From the NCBI GenBank assembly GCA_013374505.1, contig QENJ01000006.1:1-18261 (forward strand): DNA of 18,261 nt, read 5' to 3'. Source of the DNA: Candidatus Methanophagaceae archaeon. Its GTDB lineage: Archaea; Halobacteriota; Syntropharchaeia; Alkanophagales; Methanospirareceae. The first letter of the stretch is position 1. Each line of letters begins with the position of its first letter. The notes below the pieces were generated by a model that made no database searches, was not told the origin of the DNA, and worked only from the letters and a program-made list of their open reading frames with translations. Below, piece by piece: positions 1 to 7,440 of the stretch. The translations under genes were made by a program, and so were the position numbers.

Positions 1-717
1 AGTTGAAACTACGAGTGCAAATTCATTTGCAAGAAAACTAAACCCACCAAATCGAAACATTTTTTTCATCAATGGTCTGTCGAATTTGAACCGTCTTATG
101 TGTTTTTGTAATAAAAAAATACTCGAAAAACCAACCAAGATTATGACAAAAATATTTGCGAATATATAACCGCTCAGTGCCCAAAAATAGACTCCTATAA
201 CTGCAGCAGAAAAAAGAAAAATTTTTTGTGTTAACTCTATAATCGCTTTTTCCTTTATTATCTTCTCTCCGTGAAAATAGCAGGTTACTACACTAAAAAC
301 AGCACTAAAGGGCAAAGTCCAGACGAAGAATCGTAGATAATACTGTGCAACCTCATCTGCAAATATTCCAGGGATATATGTCCCTATGAATGCAATAGTA
401 GTAATCAAAAGAGAAGTAATAAGCGTTCCTGCTAATGAATGGAATAATATCTTCTCTTTTTCTGTCTGGGTTATTGGCTCAGAAACATATTTTAATACCG
501 ATGTATTCAAACCAAAACCAGCCACTATACCCGCAAAGCCTATAACGGTATTTATCACCCCGATATGACCCACATCAGAAGGCAATAATAGTCGTGCAAC
601 AATAATTGTAGTCACTAAACCCAAACCTTGTGCTATAGCTGTTGAACTAAACAGATGAATCATACCGGAAGAAAAAGCGGTTCTTGTGTCTTTGATTAAT
701 AATGTTTTGATATTCAT
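1..717 (-). CDS. Wzx-type polysaccharide/oligosaccharide flippase, N-terminal part (runs off window)
   Basis: This frame is open from an ATG at 717 to base 1 (239 codons) with no stop, so the gene is cut by the window edge; family members are usually 400-500 residues. Successive hydrophobic segments are visible: one around residues 18-40 (ending in ARLLLPSDVG), then around 42-65, 85-110, 120-145, 160-180 and 180-200. The start, an amphipathic stretch followed by a helix ending in AR-LL-P-D-G, is typical of MATE/MOP-superfamily Wzx proteins that flip lipid-linked glycans across the cytoplasmic membrane. The ATG is preceded by AGGTGA, which also contains the stop codon of the upstream methyltransferase, so the two are translationally coupled (8-base gap). 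It is the last visible gene of the minus-strand glycan operon. The membrane-protein call is firm; the exact substrate cannot be read. Confidence 0.86.
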   Translation of the reverse strand, partial: MNIKTLLIKDTRTAFSSGMIHLFSSTAIAQGLGLVTTIIVARLLLPSDVGHIGVINTVIGFAGIVAGFGLNTSVLKYVSEPITQTEKEKILFHSLAGTLITSLLITTIAFIGTYIPGIFADEVAQYYLRFFVWTLPFSAVFSVVTCYFHGEKIIKEKAIIELTQKIFLFSAAVIGVYFWALSGYIFANIFVIILVGFSSIFLLQKHIRRFKFDRPLMKKMFRFGGFSFLANEFALVVST

Positions 718-725
718 TTGGTCAC

Positions 726-1565
726 CTATTCTTTGAGTAGCTTATAATAACTGTACATATGGTCAAAAATAGGGATTTTTTTGATGAAACTTCTGTCCAT
801 GACTCGGCTTTGAATTATGCCAATTATCTTTGTGAGCCATTTGTTCTTAAAATAGTCCGCCATGCCTCCACTATTATAGTATCTATAACTCAACTGAAAA
901 TCATATTTGGCTAAAAAATTATCTAACGACTTAGCTGTAAAGAAAAATTGATGTTCTGGAGGTGAATACATATGCCAATTCTGTCCTTTTAGTTTTGCTT
1001 TAAGGCTGTTAGAATCGGCAGTCATAACAGCTAATACACCGTTTGGTTTAAGAATGGAATGAATTTTGTCGAAAACTTTTTCGATATTTACCAAATGTTC
1101 AATTAACGCATACATCGTAATAATATCAAAAAAGTTGTTGCTTATTTCTATATCTTCTATGTTTTGTTGTAAAATAGCCAGGCCGTGTTTCCTGCCAATG
1201 ATCGCAAGATCTGATAATTCCACGCCGAACTTTATCCATGTCTTTGGTGATTGATATAAAAAATTTCCTGCATTACACCCAATATCCATAATCCTAATAC
1301 TTTTTTGCGGCAATACACGACTTAATATTTTAGCTTCATGCTTCCAATATTTACTGTTTTGATAGATGTAATTATCGTCAATGACTCTGTCTTTATATCT
1401 AAAATTGTAGAATTTTTCATAATCAAAAGGTTGATCATTCTTAATAAATTTGAGACTACAATCACAACACTCATAAATGTCCCATACTTTATTATCATAT
1501 TCCAAAAACGTTTGCTTCGAAAATAAAAGCCTTGTATTTTTCGAACCACATAATCTACATTTCAT
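726..1565 (-). CDS. SAM-dependent class I methyltransferase with N-terminal Cys pairs
   Basis: This is a protein of 279 residues. Residues 94-100 (DIGCNAG) are the SAM-binding glycine loop of class I methyltransferases, with a downstream FDIITMYALIEHL stretch (motif II/III of the Methyltransf_11/23 families). The N-terminus has CxxC at residues 3-6 and CxxC at 33-36, a probable small zinc ribbon as seen in many polysaccharide-locus methyltransferases. I chose the ATG at 1565, which puts the Cys pair at the start and lies 4 bases after the upstream stop; an in-frame ATG at 1604 would overlap the upstream gene by 35 bases. Neighbours are an RMD-like reductase and a flippase, so it probably methylates a sugar of the exported glycan. 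The acceptor is unknown, and both the sugar O-methylation and the zinc binding are inference. Confidence 0.82.
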   Translation of the reverse strand: MKCRLCGSKNTRLLFSKQTFLEYDNKVWDIYECCDCSLKFIKNDQPFDYEKFYNFRYKDRVIDDNYIYQNSKYWKHEAKILSRVLPQKSIRIMDIGCNAGNFLYQSPKTWIKFGVELSDLAIIGRKHGLAILQQNIEDIEISNNFFDIITMYALIEHLVNIEKVFDKIHSILKPNGVLAVMTADSNSLKAKLKGQNWHMYSPPEHQFFFTAKSLDNFLAKYDFQLSYRYYNSGGMADYFKNKWLTKIIGIIQSRVMDRSFIKKIPIFDHMYSYYKLLKE

Positions 1566-1569
1566 ACTT

Positions 1570-2520
1570 TCAGCATTTTTTATATTTATCGCGATTCCTT
1601 TCATAATCCAGCATATCTTTTAATGACTTTTCGAGACTTTTCTCTGGTTCCCAGCCTACTTCTCTTTTTATTTTGCGGATATCACTAACTTGGTTTGAAA
1701 CATCGAACTTTTTTAACTTATTTAGATCTGTTTTAACTACTATATTTCTATTTGTCATACTTAGCAATATATCTAATGCTTTTTTTATTAAATATGACCT
1801 TCCAGAACCAATGTTATATACTTCGCCATAGTTTTCTGTTTGTAACACTTTCCCGTATGCTTTAACTGCATCTCTAACATCAATAAAATCCCTCTTGGGT
1901 TCCAAGTTACCTACAAACAATTCCGGCTTTGAATTTCTCTTCTCTATTTTGCTTATCTGCTTTGCGAATGCAGAACAAACAAAATCAGTAGATTGTCCTG
2001 GACCAATCAGATTAAATGGTCTAACTCTAATGATTTTTAAACCATAATTAGCATAATACTGATATCCAAGTAAATCCTGAGAAACTTTACTTACACCATA
2101 GTGTGTTATTGGCCGCAGATGATTGTTTTCAGATATTGGTAGTTCATTTTCCTTTACAATGCCATATTCCGCAGACGAACCAAGAATAAGAATCTTTGGA
2201 TCAACTAGTTCTTTTATCGCCTTCAGAGCTTCAAGAAGATTTATAGACCCAATTACATTTACATCATATAATAACTTAAGGTTACTACTTCTGGTTAATC
2301 CTGCTAAGTGAAATACATAATCCGGTTTTACCGCTTTCACAATATCTTTAATAATGTCCGAGTTTAGTAAATCACATTTAATAAACTCATAATTGTATTC
2401 GTTGTTTGGTGCATGTCTACCAATTCCAATGATATTCATATTTTTCTTGATTTCCTCAAGGTATTCCACAAGATAAAATCCTGTAAAACCCGTAATCCCT
2501 GTAATGAGAATATTTGACAT
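1570..2520 (-). CDS. rmd: GDP-4-dehydro-6-deoxy-D-mannose reductase-like extended SDR
   Basis: This 316-residue extended short-chain dehydrogenase has a Rossmann GxxGFxG motif (residues 8-14), a catalytic Ser region (GSSAEYG, about 114-120) and Y141-x3-K145 (YGVSK). Long stretches match what I know of RMD rather than dehydratases: SKVSQDLLGYQY, RPFN-IGPGQS-FVCSAFAKQI, NLEPKRDFIDVRDAV and YNIGSGRSY. RMD reduces GDP-4-dehydro-6-deoxymannose to GDP-D-rhamnose. The partner enzyme GDP-mannose 4,6-dehydratase (Gmd) is not in the window, so the substrate must come from elsewhere or the enzyme reduces another 4-keto sugar. AGAAGGT precedes the ATG by 5-6 bases. It lies 17 bases after the nucleotidyltransferase. 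The family is strong; the exact sugar is less sure. Confidence 0.78.
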   Translation of the reverse strand: MSNILITGITGFTGFYLVEYLEEIKKNMNIIGIGRHAPNNEYNYEFIKCDLLNSDIIKDIVKAVKPDYVFHLAGLTRSSNLKLLYDVNVIGSINLLEALKAIKELVDPKILILGSSAEYGIVKENELPISENNHLRPITHYGVSKVSQDLLGYQYYANYGLKIIRVRPFNLIGPGQSTDFVCSAFAKQISKIEKRNSKPELFVGNLEPKRDFIDVRDAVKAYGKVLQTENYGEVYNIGSGRSYLIKKALDILLSMTNRNIVVKTDLNKLKKFDVSNQVSDIRKIKREVGWEPEKSLEKSLKDMLDYERNRDKYKKC

Positions 2521-2537
2521 TATAACCTTCTAAAATA

Positions 2538-3242
2538 TTACTCTAAAAAATATCTTTGCTTTTTGAATTCTTCATTTGCCCTTTCATAATCCTCAGGTCT
2601 ACCAATATCCAACCAATATCCATCATAAACATAGCCCTTTACAGTTTCACCACTAGAAATCAATTCTTTGATAAGGTCTGGAAAATCCAAATATTCTTTT
2701 GGTTTAATATATCTCAATACCTTTGGATCAAAGACGTATACGCCCATGCTCACTAAATACTCAATCCCTGGCTTTTCTGTATAGCCTACAATGCTTTTAC
2801 TATCATCGAGTTCAACCACACCAAAATCAATTTTTACAGTTCTCTTATTCAACGCTATTGTTGCAATAGCCCCGTTTTTCTTATGGTAATCGATCAAATC
2901 AGAATAATTGAGCGTGGTTAACACGTCCCCATTTATCATCAAAAATAAATCGTTTAACTCTTCTTTCATCAATGCTAACGGACCAGCTGTCCCTAATGGC
3001 TTGTCTTCTCTCATATATTTTATCTTCACCCCATATTTGCTACCATTGTTAAAGAATGTCATAATCAACTCTGCAAGATGTCCAACTGCCATTATTAGTT
3101 CTTCAAAGCCGTGTGATTTCAGTTGCCTTACAACAATTTCAAGTATCGGTTTATCACCAATTGGCATTAGCGGTTTAGGGAAAACAGTGGTATATGGCTT
3201 TAATCTAGTTCCTTTTCCTCCTGCAAGTATTACTGCTTTCAT
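2538..3242 (-). CDS. sugar-1-phosphate nucleotidyltransferase (mannose/heptose-1-P guanylyltransferase type)
   Basis: The protein is 234 residues. The N-terminal signature LAGGKGTRLKPYT followed by FPKPLMPIGDKP (residues 6-32) is the nucleotide-binding loop of the NTP_transferase family, and NGD at 104-106 supplies a metal-binding Asp. EKP near the middle and the final WLDIGRPEDY motif are typical of short GDP- or UDP-sugar pyrophosphorylases. There is no C-terminal left-handed beta-helix acetyltransferase domain, so this is not full-length GlmU. The enzyme should couple a sugar-1-phosphate to GTP or another NTP. Next to an RMD-like reductase, GDP-mannose chemistry is attractive but unproven. 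The ATG at 3242 follows GGTGAG, and the TGA stop of the upstream dehydratase lies inside that ribosome binding site. Confidence 0.83.
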   Translation of the reverse strand: MKAVILAGGKGTRLKPYTTVFPKPLMPIGDKPILEIVVRQLKSHGFEELIMAVGHLAELIMTFFNNGSKYGVKIKYMREDKPLGTAGPLALMKEELNDLFLMINGDVLTTLNYSDLIDYHKKNGAIATIALNKRTVKIDFGVVELDDSKSIVGYTEKPGIEYLVSMGVYVFDPKVLRYIKPKEYLDFPDLIKELISSGETVKGYVYDGYWLDIGRPEDYERANEEFKKQRYFLE

Positions 3243-3246
3243 TCTC

Positions 3247-4236
3247 TCACCTATTATAAAGTTCAGGTTTATATAAATTTATATGCTCGGAAATCCAATT
3301 TGTTATTTCCTTAAGACCCTCATCTAAGGACATGGTAGGCTCCCATCCTAATATTTTTTTTGCCTTTGTGTTATCGCACCACAAACGTTCTACCTCACTC
3401 TTTGGTGGTCTTGTGCGAGCTGATTCTGTAACTATTTCGACATTTTTTCCAATTAAGGAAATAGTTTTCTCAGTGAGGTCTCCTATTGATATTTCAAAAT
3501 TTGAGCCGATATTTATTACTTCCCCAACAGATTTAGGCGATTCCGCTACTTTTATAAAGCCGTTAGCTACATCTTTAACATAAGTATAATCCCTTGTTGG
3601 ATGCAAAGAGCCCAAAAATATTTTGTCTTCTGTTAATGCTTGCGTGATTATCGTGGGAATTACTGCTCTTGCAGATTGTCTTGGACCATAAGTATTAAAA
3701 GGTCTGATTATAGCAACTGGCAGTTCAAAAGACCGGTAAAAACTCTCTGCAATTTTATCTGCTCCAATCTTGCTTGCTGAATACGGAGATTGCCCTTGCA
3801 ATGGGTGGTTTTCATCTATTGGAACATATCTTGCAGTGCCATACACCTCGCTTGTAGATGTGTGGACAAGTTTTTCGACACCATACTCATTTGCCGCCGT
3901 TAATACATTTAAAGCACCTAGGATATTTGTTTCGATCGTTTCTCTTGGATGGACGTAAGAGTAGGGGATAGCAATTAATGAGCCCAAATGGAAAACAATA
4001 TCAACACCCTCCATGGCTTGGCGAATAGCATCGCCATCCTTTAAGTCCCCCCTAATTACTTCTATTTCATCCAACTTTTCTCTCGGCAATAACTCAAGTA
4101 AGCCCCAATCGTTTCTTGAGTTGTATCTCACGAATGCTTTTACGTTCGCACCGAGTTCTACTAAATGTTCCGTCAAATGGCTTCCAATAAAACCACCTGC
4201 GCCAGTAACCAAAATATTCTTATTTTGCCAGTTCAT
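3247..4236 (-). CDS. legB: NAD-dependent 4,6-dehydratase, LegB-like extended SDR
   Basis: The product is 329 residues from the ATG at 4236. An in-frame upstream ATG at 4266 exists, but 4236 has a near-perfect GGAGGT about 6 bases ahead. TGAGGFIG (11-18) is the NAD-binding loop, T126-S-T-S-E130 the active-site region and Y152-x3-K156 the catalytic pair. AFVRYNSRNDWG, LIAIPYSY, TSTSEVYGTA, PLQGQSPYSASKIGADK, RPFNTYGPRQSARAVIPT and the late SEVERLW-DNTKAK are the hallmarks I associate with LegB, the dehydratase that starts legionaminic acid (or related amino-sugar) synthesis from a nucleotide-linked GlcNAc. The other leg genes (aminotransferase, NeuB-like synthase) are absent here, so the product may instead be a different 4-keto-6-deoxy amino sugar. 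It overlaps the upstream GT by 17 bases. Confidence 0.78.
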   Translation of the reverse strand: MNWQNKNILVTGAGGFIGSHLTEHLVELGANVKAFVRYNSRNDWGLLELLPREKLDEIEVIRGDLKDGDAIRQAMEGVDIVFHLGSLIAIPYSYVHPRETIETNILGALNVLTAANEYGVEKLVHTSTSEVYGTARYVPIDENHPLQGQSPYSASKIGADKIAESFYRSFELPVAIIRPFNTYGPRQSARAVIPTIITQALTEDKIFLGSLHPTRDYTYVKDVANGFIKVAESPKSVGEVINIGSNFEISIGDLTEKTISLIGKNVEIVTESARTRPPKSEVERLWCDNTKAKKILGWEPTMSLDEGLKEITNWISEHINLYKPELYNR

Positions 4237-5305
4237 TATATACCTCCAAGATTTTACCAAATCCACTATCAGAATCTAATTTATTTGCTCTGTTCTTATA
4301 TTCTTCGTAATCATTTAAAACTTTCTTTGTCTTTTCTATAAAATCGTGAATATCACGGTTCTCAAATAATACAACACCCTCCGGCCTTGGAACAGCATCA
4401 CTGGTAACTACTGGAATTTTGAAACACATTGCCTCCCTTATTGATATAGCATCGCCATCTGTGCAAGTAGGTCTAACAAAAATATCGCTTTTAATCCATA
4501 TTGGATAAACCTCCTGTAGTGGCTCTGTTATAAATGAAATATTGTTTTCTATCTTTTTCTGCTTTATTTGTTGTTGTAATTTCTTAAAATATTTATAATC
4601 ACCAATATTTGGCAAACAAAAAACCAGTCCAATGTTTGGATAGTACTTTTGTAGATGGGATATAAGTTCTATGCACAAATCAAGCCCATATAAGTCCTTT
4701 CCTTCATAAAAACTAATTTGAAATGCATTTCCAGAAATAATTGGTTTGTGAGAATTTATAAATTCCCAGACATGACCGGGAACTTTTTCAAAATTTTCTT
4801 GTTTGACAACAGGAGGGATAAATGCAGGAATCACTTCAACTTTGCTCGGACTTACGCCTACAGACAATACCAATTTTTTTATATTTTGATTATCCGCAAT
4901 GATAAAAGAAGTACGTTTAAGAGCGTAGGTTATTATTTTATTTTGAAACCAACCAGCGTTCTTAAAAGAATCATTTAAGCTTTCACCATGAATCGAGATA
5001 ATTGTTTTCTTTCCGAAAAAACTCATCAATCCAAAAATAGTTCGCAGTATCCAATTTGAGCTATGATAATGTATAATATCTTCTTTTGCAAAGAAAAAAT
5101 ACTTTTGCAGCCATCTTTTTAAATTTGTTATACAAACAACATTCTTTTCATTTTTCACAGTTCTCGAAACGTCATAAATAACATATTCAATGCCTTTTGT
5201 TTTCAATTTTGCAGCCATCCTCTGGATATGCACAGAAATACCACCATAAGGTGGTGGATATGGACCTATTAATGCTATCCTTGGTTTCTTACTCATTTCA
5301 CTCAT
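4220..5305 (-). CDS. GT4-family glycosyltransferase (GT-B fold)
   Basis: This is a protein of 361 residues. The N-terminus has the glycine-rich loop of GT-B enzymes (GPYPPPYGGISVH) and a conserved DIIHYHSS segment; the C-terminal half has DIFVRPTCTDGDAISIREAM followed by IPVVTSDAVPRPEGVVLF, the nucleotide-sugar binding region of GT4 retaining transferases, with Glu in SIREAM as the expected E-x7-E-type acid. No transmembrane segment is evident, so it probably acts at the cytoplasmic membrane face on a lipid-linked acceptor. Start is the ATG at 5305; a weak GGTG lies about 9 bases upstream, and a second ATG four codons in is possible. It lies 21 bases after the CapK-like gene and overlaps the dehydratase start. 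Donor and acceptor cannot be read. Confidence 0.85.
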   Translation of the reverse strand: MSEMSKKPRIALIGPYPPPYGGISVHIQRMAAKLKTKGIEYVIYDVSRTVKNEKNVVCITNLKRWLQKYFFFAKEDIIHYHSSNWILRTIFGLMSFFGKKTIISIHGESLNDSFKNAGWFQNKIITYALKRTSFIIADNQNIKKLVLSVGVSPSKVEVIPAFIPPVVKQENFEKVPGHVWEFINSHKPIISGNAFQISFYEGKDLYGLDLCIELISHLQKYYPNIGLVFCLPNIGDYKYFKKLQQQIKQKKIENNISFITEPLQEVYPIWIKSDIFVRPTCTDGDAISIREAMCFKIPVVTSDAVPRPEGVVLFENRDIHDFIEKTKKVLNDYEEYKNRANKLDSDSGFGKILEVYNELAK

Positions 5306-5326
5306 GTTTACGGCACCCTTGTATTG

Positions 5327-6742
5327 TTACTCTGTATCACCCAACTCAATTGGCAATTTCTGTATCAAAAACCTGTACTTTCCTCTTGCAGTTCTTGGGA
5401 TCTCGTCTACATAATCAAAAGTTATATCCAATTGATTATCAACATTTTTTTGCATTTTTTGACGGATTTCTTGTTCGTCTTTGACTGAATACTCATTAGT
5501 CTTCACTATCCTCACAAGAACTCTACCCACCTCCTCTTGAACGAGTTGCATTTCTTTAATTTTTGAATGAGCTTTAAAGTGTTGAGCAAATATTAATGCC
5601 GTCAGTGTTATTAATCTTTTATCTTTAGCAACTATTAATTCTTGCATCCTTCCTTCAACCCTCTTTAATAGCGGATACTCTCTTCCACACTCACATTTTT
5701 TACTTGTGTGAATGCCCAGATCCATCGTTTTGTATCTGATAAAAGGGAACACATAATTATTAAGTCCTGTTGCAACGATCTCCCCCATTGCCTCCTCTTT
5801 TGTTACAGATTTTCCATTCTCTCCAATTAATTCCACAAGTCCATATTCGGGAAAGATGTGATAAAAATTACTATGCTCACATTCACCGGCTAAAACTGCT
5901 CGTTCACCATGCCCATACCAGCTATACACCCGACATTGAAATATCGCCTCTAATAATTCTCGTTGGAGTGGATATAAATTTTCCGAGCCACATAATAGTG
6001 CTTTAACACAGGGAAAAGGCACGATATCGTTTTCCTTCATAAATCTTGCCATGATCGTAATCGTAGAAGGATAAGCACGAATAAAATCTGGCTTAAAATC
6101 TCTGATTTTTTGGATATACTTTGGCATATTTTCCTCTGTTAAGTGGTAAGCAGATAAAATTAGATCCTTATTAACTGGATCATATTCCCAGAATTTGCCT
6201 TTGCTGGCGGATTCAACAACCTTGCCTCGCAAAACAATGCATTTAGCTCCAAATTGATATCCCACTCTATTCCATTGCGTGGTCATAAATGCCCACTCCT
6301 TCGCATCAGATATGCCTTTTTCACGATATAACCCTAGCGGGATGCCGGTGGAACCTCCTGTGGTCGCATATTGCAATTTTGACTGGCGATAATTTTTGGC
6401 TACTAAATCAGGGAGGTTATTTTGTATAATCTCTTTTGTCAAATATGGCAACATCTGCAAATCCGTAAAATCCTGTATATCTTTTGGTTTCAAGCCCCTT
6501 TCATCAAACACTCTTCGATAATATGGTACATTCCCGTATGCGTGATGTAAGAGCTGGCTTAGCTGCTCCAGTTGGTATTCCTCTAATTGTTCTCTGGTCC
6601 ACCATTGTGATTTCTGCAAGAATGCGTATGTCTCACGGAACACCTTCCCGTAGTGGATATGTAGAGGGATCACTCCGTACACATATTTCAATCCCTGCTT
6701 CAGAGGGTAAGGAAGTGATTTCGCTGTGTCCTTTAACGTCAT
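5327..6742 (-). CDS. CapK/PaaK-type adenylate-forming enzyme (phenylacetate-CoA ligase homologue)
   Basis: The protein is 471 residues. The ATP phosphate-binding motif of adenylate-forming enzymes is seen as YATTGGSTGIPLG at 125-137. YSWYGHGERA matches the adenine/acyl-binding region, and a CxCGR stretch followed by EGR matches the C-terminal motif of PaaK/CapK proteins. Early residues NVPYYRRVF also fit the family. CapK-type members sit in capsule and exopolysaccharide loci and are thought to activate a carboxylate as an acyl-adenylate; here the location between a GT4 and other sugar genes suggests acyl or amide decoration of the glycan rather than aromatic degradation. No acyl carrier protein is visible nearby. 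The ATG at 6742 overlaps the stop of the preceding small frame as ATGA, with AAAGGT 8 bases upstream. Confidence 0.85.
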   Translation of the reverse strand: MTLKDTAKSLPYPLKQGLKYVYGVIPLHIHYGKVFRETYAFLQKSQWWTREQLEEYQLEQLSQLLHHAYGNVPYYRRVFDERGLKPKDIQDFTDLQMLPYLTKEIIQNNLPDLVAKNYRQSKLQYATTGGSTGIPLGLYREKGISDAKEWAFMTTQWNRVGYQFGAKCIVLRGKVVESASKGKFWEYDPVNKDLILSAYHLTEENMPKYIQKIRDFKPDFIRAYPSTITIMARFMKENDIVPFPCVKALLCGSENLYPLQRELLEAIFQCRVYSWYGHGERAVLAGECEHSNFYHIFPEYGLVELIGENGKSVTKEEAMGEIVATGLNNYVFPFIRYKTMDLGIHTSKKCECGREYPLLKRVEGRMQELIVAKDKRLITLTALIFAQHFKAHSKIKEMQLVQEEVGRVLVRIVKTNEYSVKDEQEIRQKMQKNVDNQLDITFDYVDEIPRTARGKYRFLIQKLPIELGDTE

Positions 6743-6998
6743 ATTATATACCTTTTCTCTCTCATTTCACAAGAACAACAAATGTCTCCAGAATGACAAA
6801 TAGCCCTCGTTACCTTCAATTTTTTCTTTGCTTCTTCTATCATCTCATCTATGATATCCACACCGCGAAGACCGCCAACGAATACAAAAGCTTCTGCTTC
6901 GGCTCTTCCTCTAAAAGCATCAAATCCCTCTTTATGTATTCAATTTCACGCTGTGAATCACCAATCATTTTCAGGACACTTTTTGTTTTTATCTCCAT
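6739..6998 (-). pseudogene. small unrecognised gene, frameshifted, overlapping capK-like start by ATGA
   Basis: An ATG at 6998 with GGGTGATAAG upstream opens a frame of 49 codons (MEIKTKSVLKMIGDSQ...) ending in TAG at 6849. From about 6939 a second frame is open and continues to a TGA at 6739, which overlaps the ATG of the CapK-like gene as ATGA, the usual mark of coupled translation. Joining the first frame to the second near 6925-6937 gives an 86-residue protein with a hydrophobic FVFVGGLRGVDII segment, a charged EEAKKKLK helix and a Cys-rich end (ICHSGDICCSCE). The natural reading is one small gene with a single-base indel. I do not recognise the family. Alternatives are two independent small ORFs or a sequencing error. 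Confidence 0.42.
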
Positions 6999-7153
6999 CT
7001 TATCACCCTCTTTATCTCTTAATCCTGTATAATGCCACCCCATGCACCTCCTGCATCTTCTTAAATTCCCACTCCTACTTATACCACTCTTTCGCGAGTT
7101 TCCGCACATTCCCACACATTATATTATATTTCTCCTTATCACTTAATATATTA

Positions 7154-7440
7154 TTAATGATTCAAACATGTATTTTGGATTGGCGTTTGTCTATTAAAGA
7201 TAAACACGTATTCACCGGTCTTGCACGGTATTTTAGTCTCTAACAACGGTAATAACAGCCACCTATCTCTTTGTTTTTGGGTTTGAACCAGGTAGTATTT
7301 CTTTTTTTTGTCTCGCAAAGTAGTAACCAATCTGTCGTTCAATCCGAAATCCCACGGATTTAAAGATTTTACGCAATTTTAACGTGCTATATCTCTCTGT
7401 CTTCCAATGTGCTCCATTTGTGGTATGTATCCTGATGGTG
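7154..7440 (-). pseudogene. C-terminal remnant of a SAM methyltransferase, split over two frames
   Basis: The roughly 390 bases between the ATG at 6998 and the stop at 7387 hold no intact gene. On the minus strand one frame reads ERYSTLKLRKIFKSVGFRIE, the usual 'region after motif III' of class I methyltransferases in which a helix and a GF-(K/R)-(I/V)-E strand precede the C-terminus. About 100 bases further on, a second frame reads RWLLLPLLETKIPCKTGEYV followed by FIF, a pattern common at the very end of such proteins (PLL...GEY-F-(V/I)). The two frames overlap between 7263 and 7342, so a frameshift separates them, and the N-terminal two thirds including the SAM loop are missing. The upstream end of the remnant is overrun by the tail of the barrel gene. 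This is inference from pattern, not a firm match. Confidence 0.4.

Noticed and set aside
1565..1604. Upstream ATG at 1604 for the methyltransferase
   Set aside because: It would overlap the reductase gene and add 13 residues before the Cys pair; the ATG at 1565 directly follows the upstream stop.
6484..7032. Plus-strand open frame of 182 codons across the CapK-like start
   Set aside because: Antisense to a gene with clear adenylate-forming motifs and to the coupled small frame; its product has no domain pattern.
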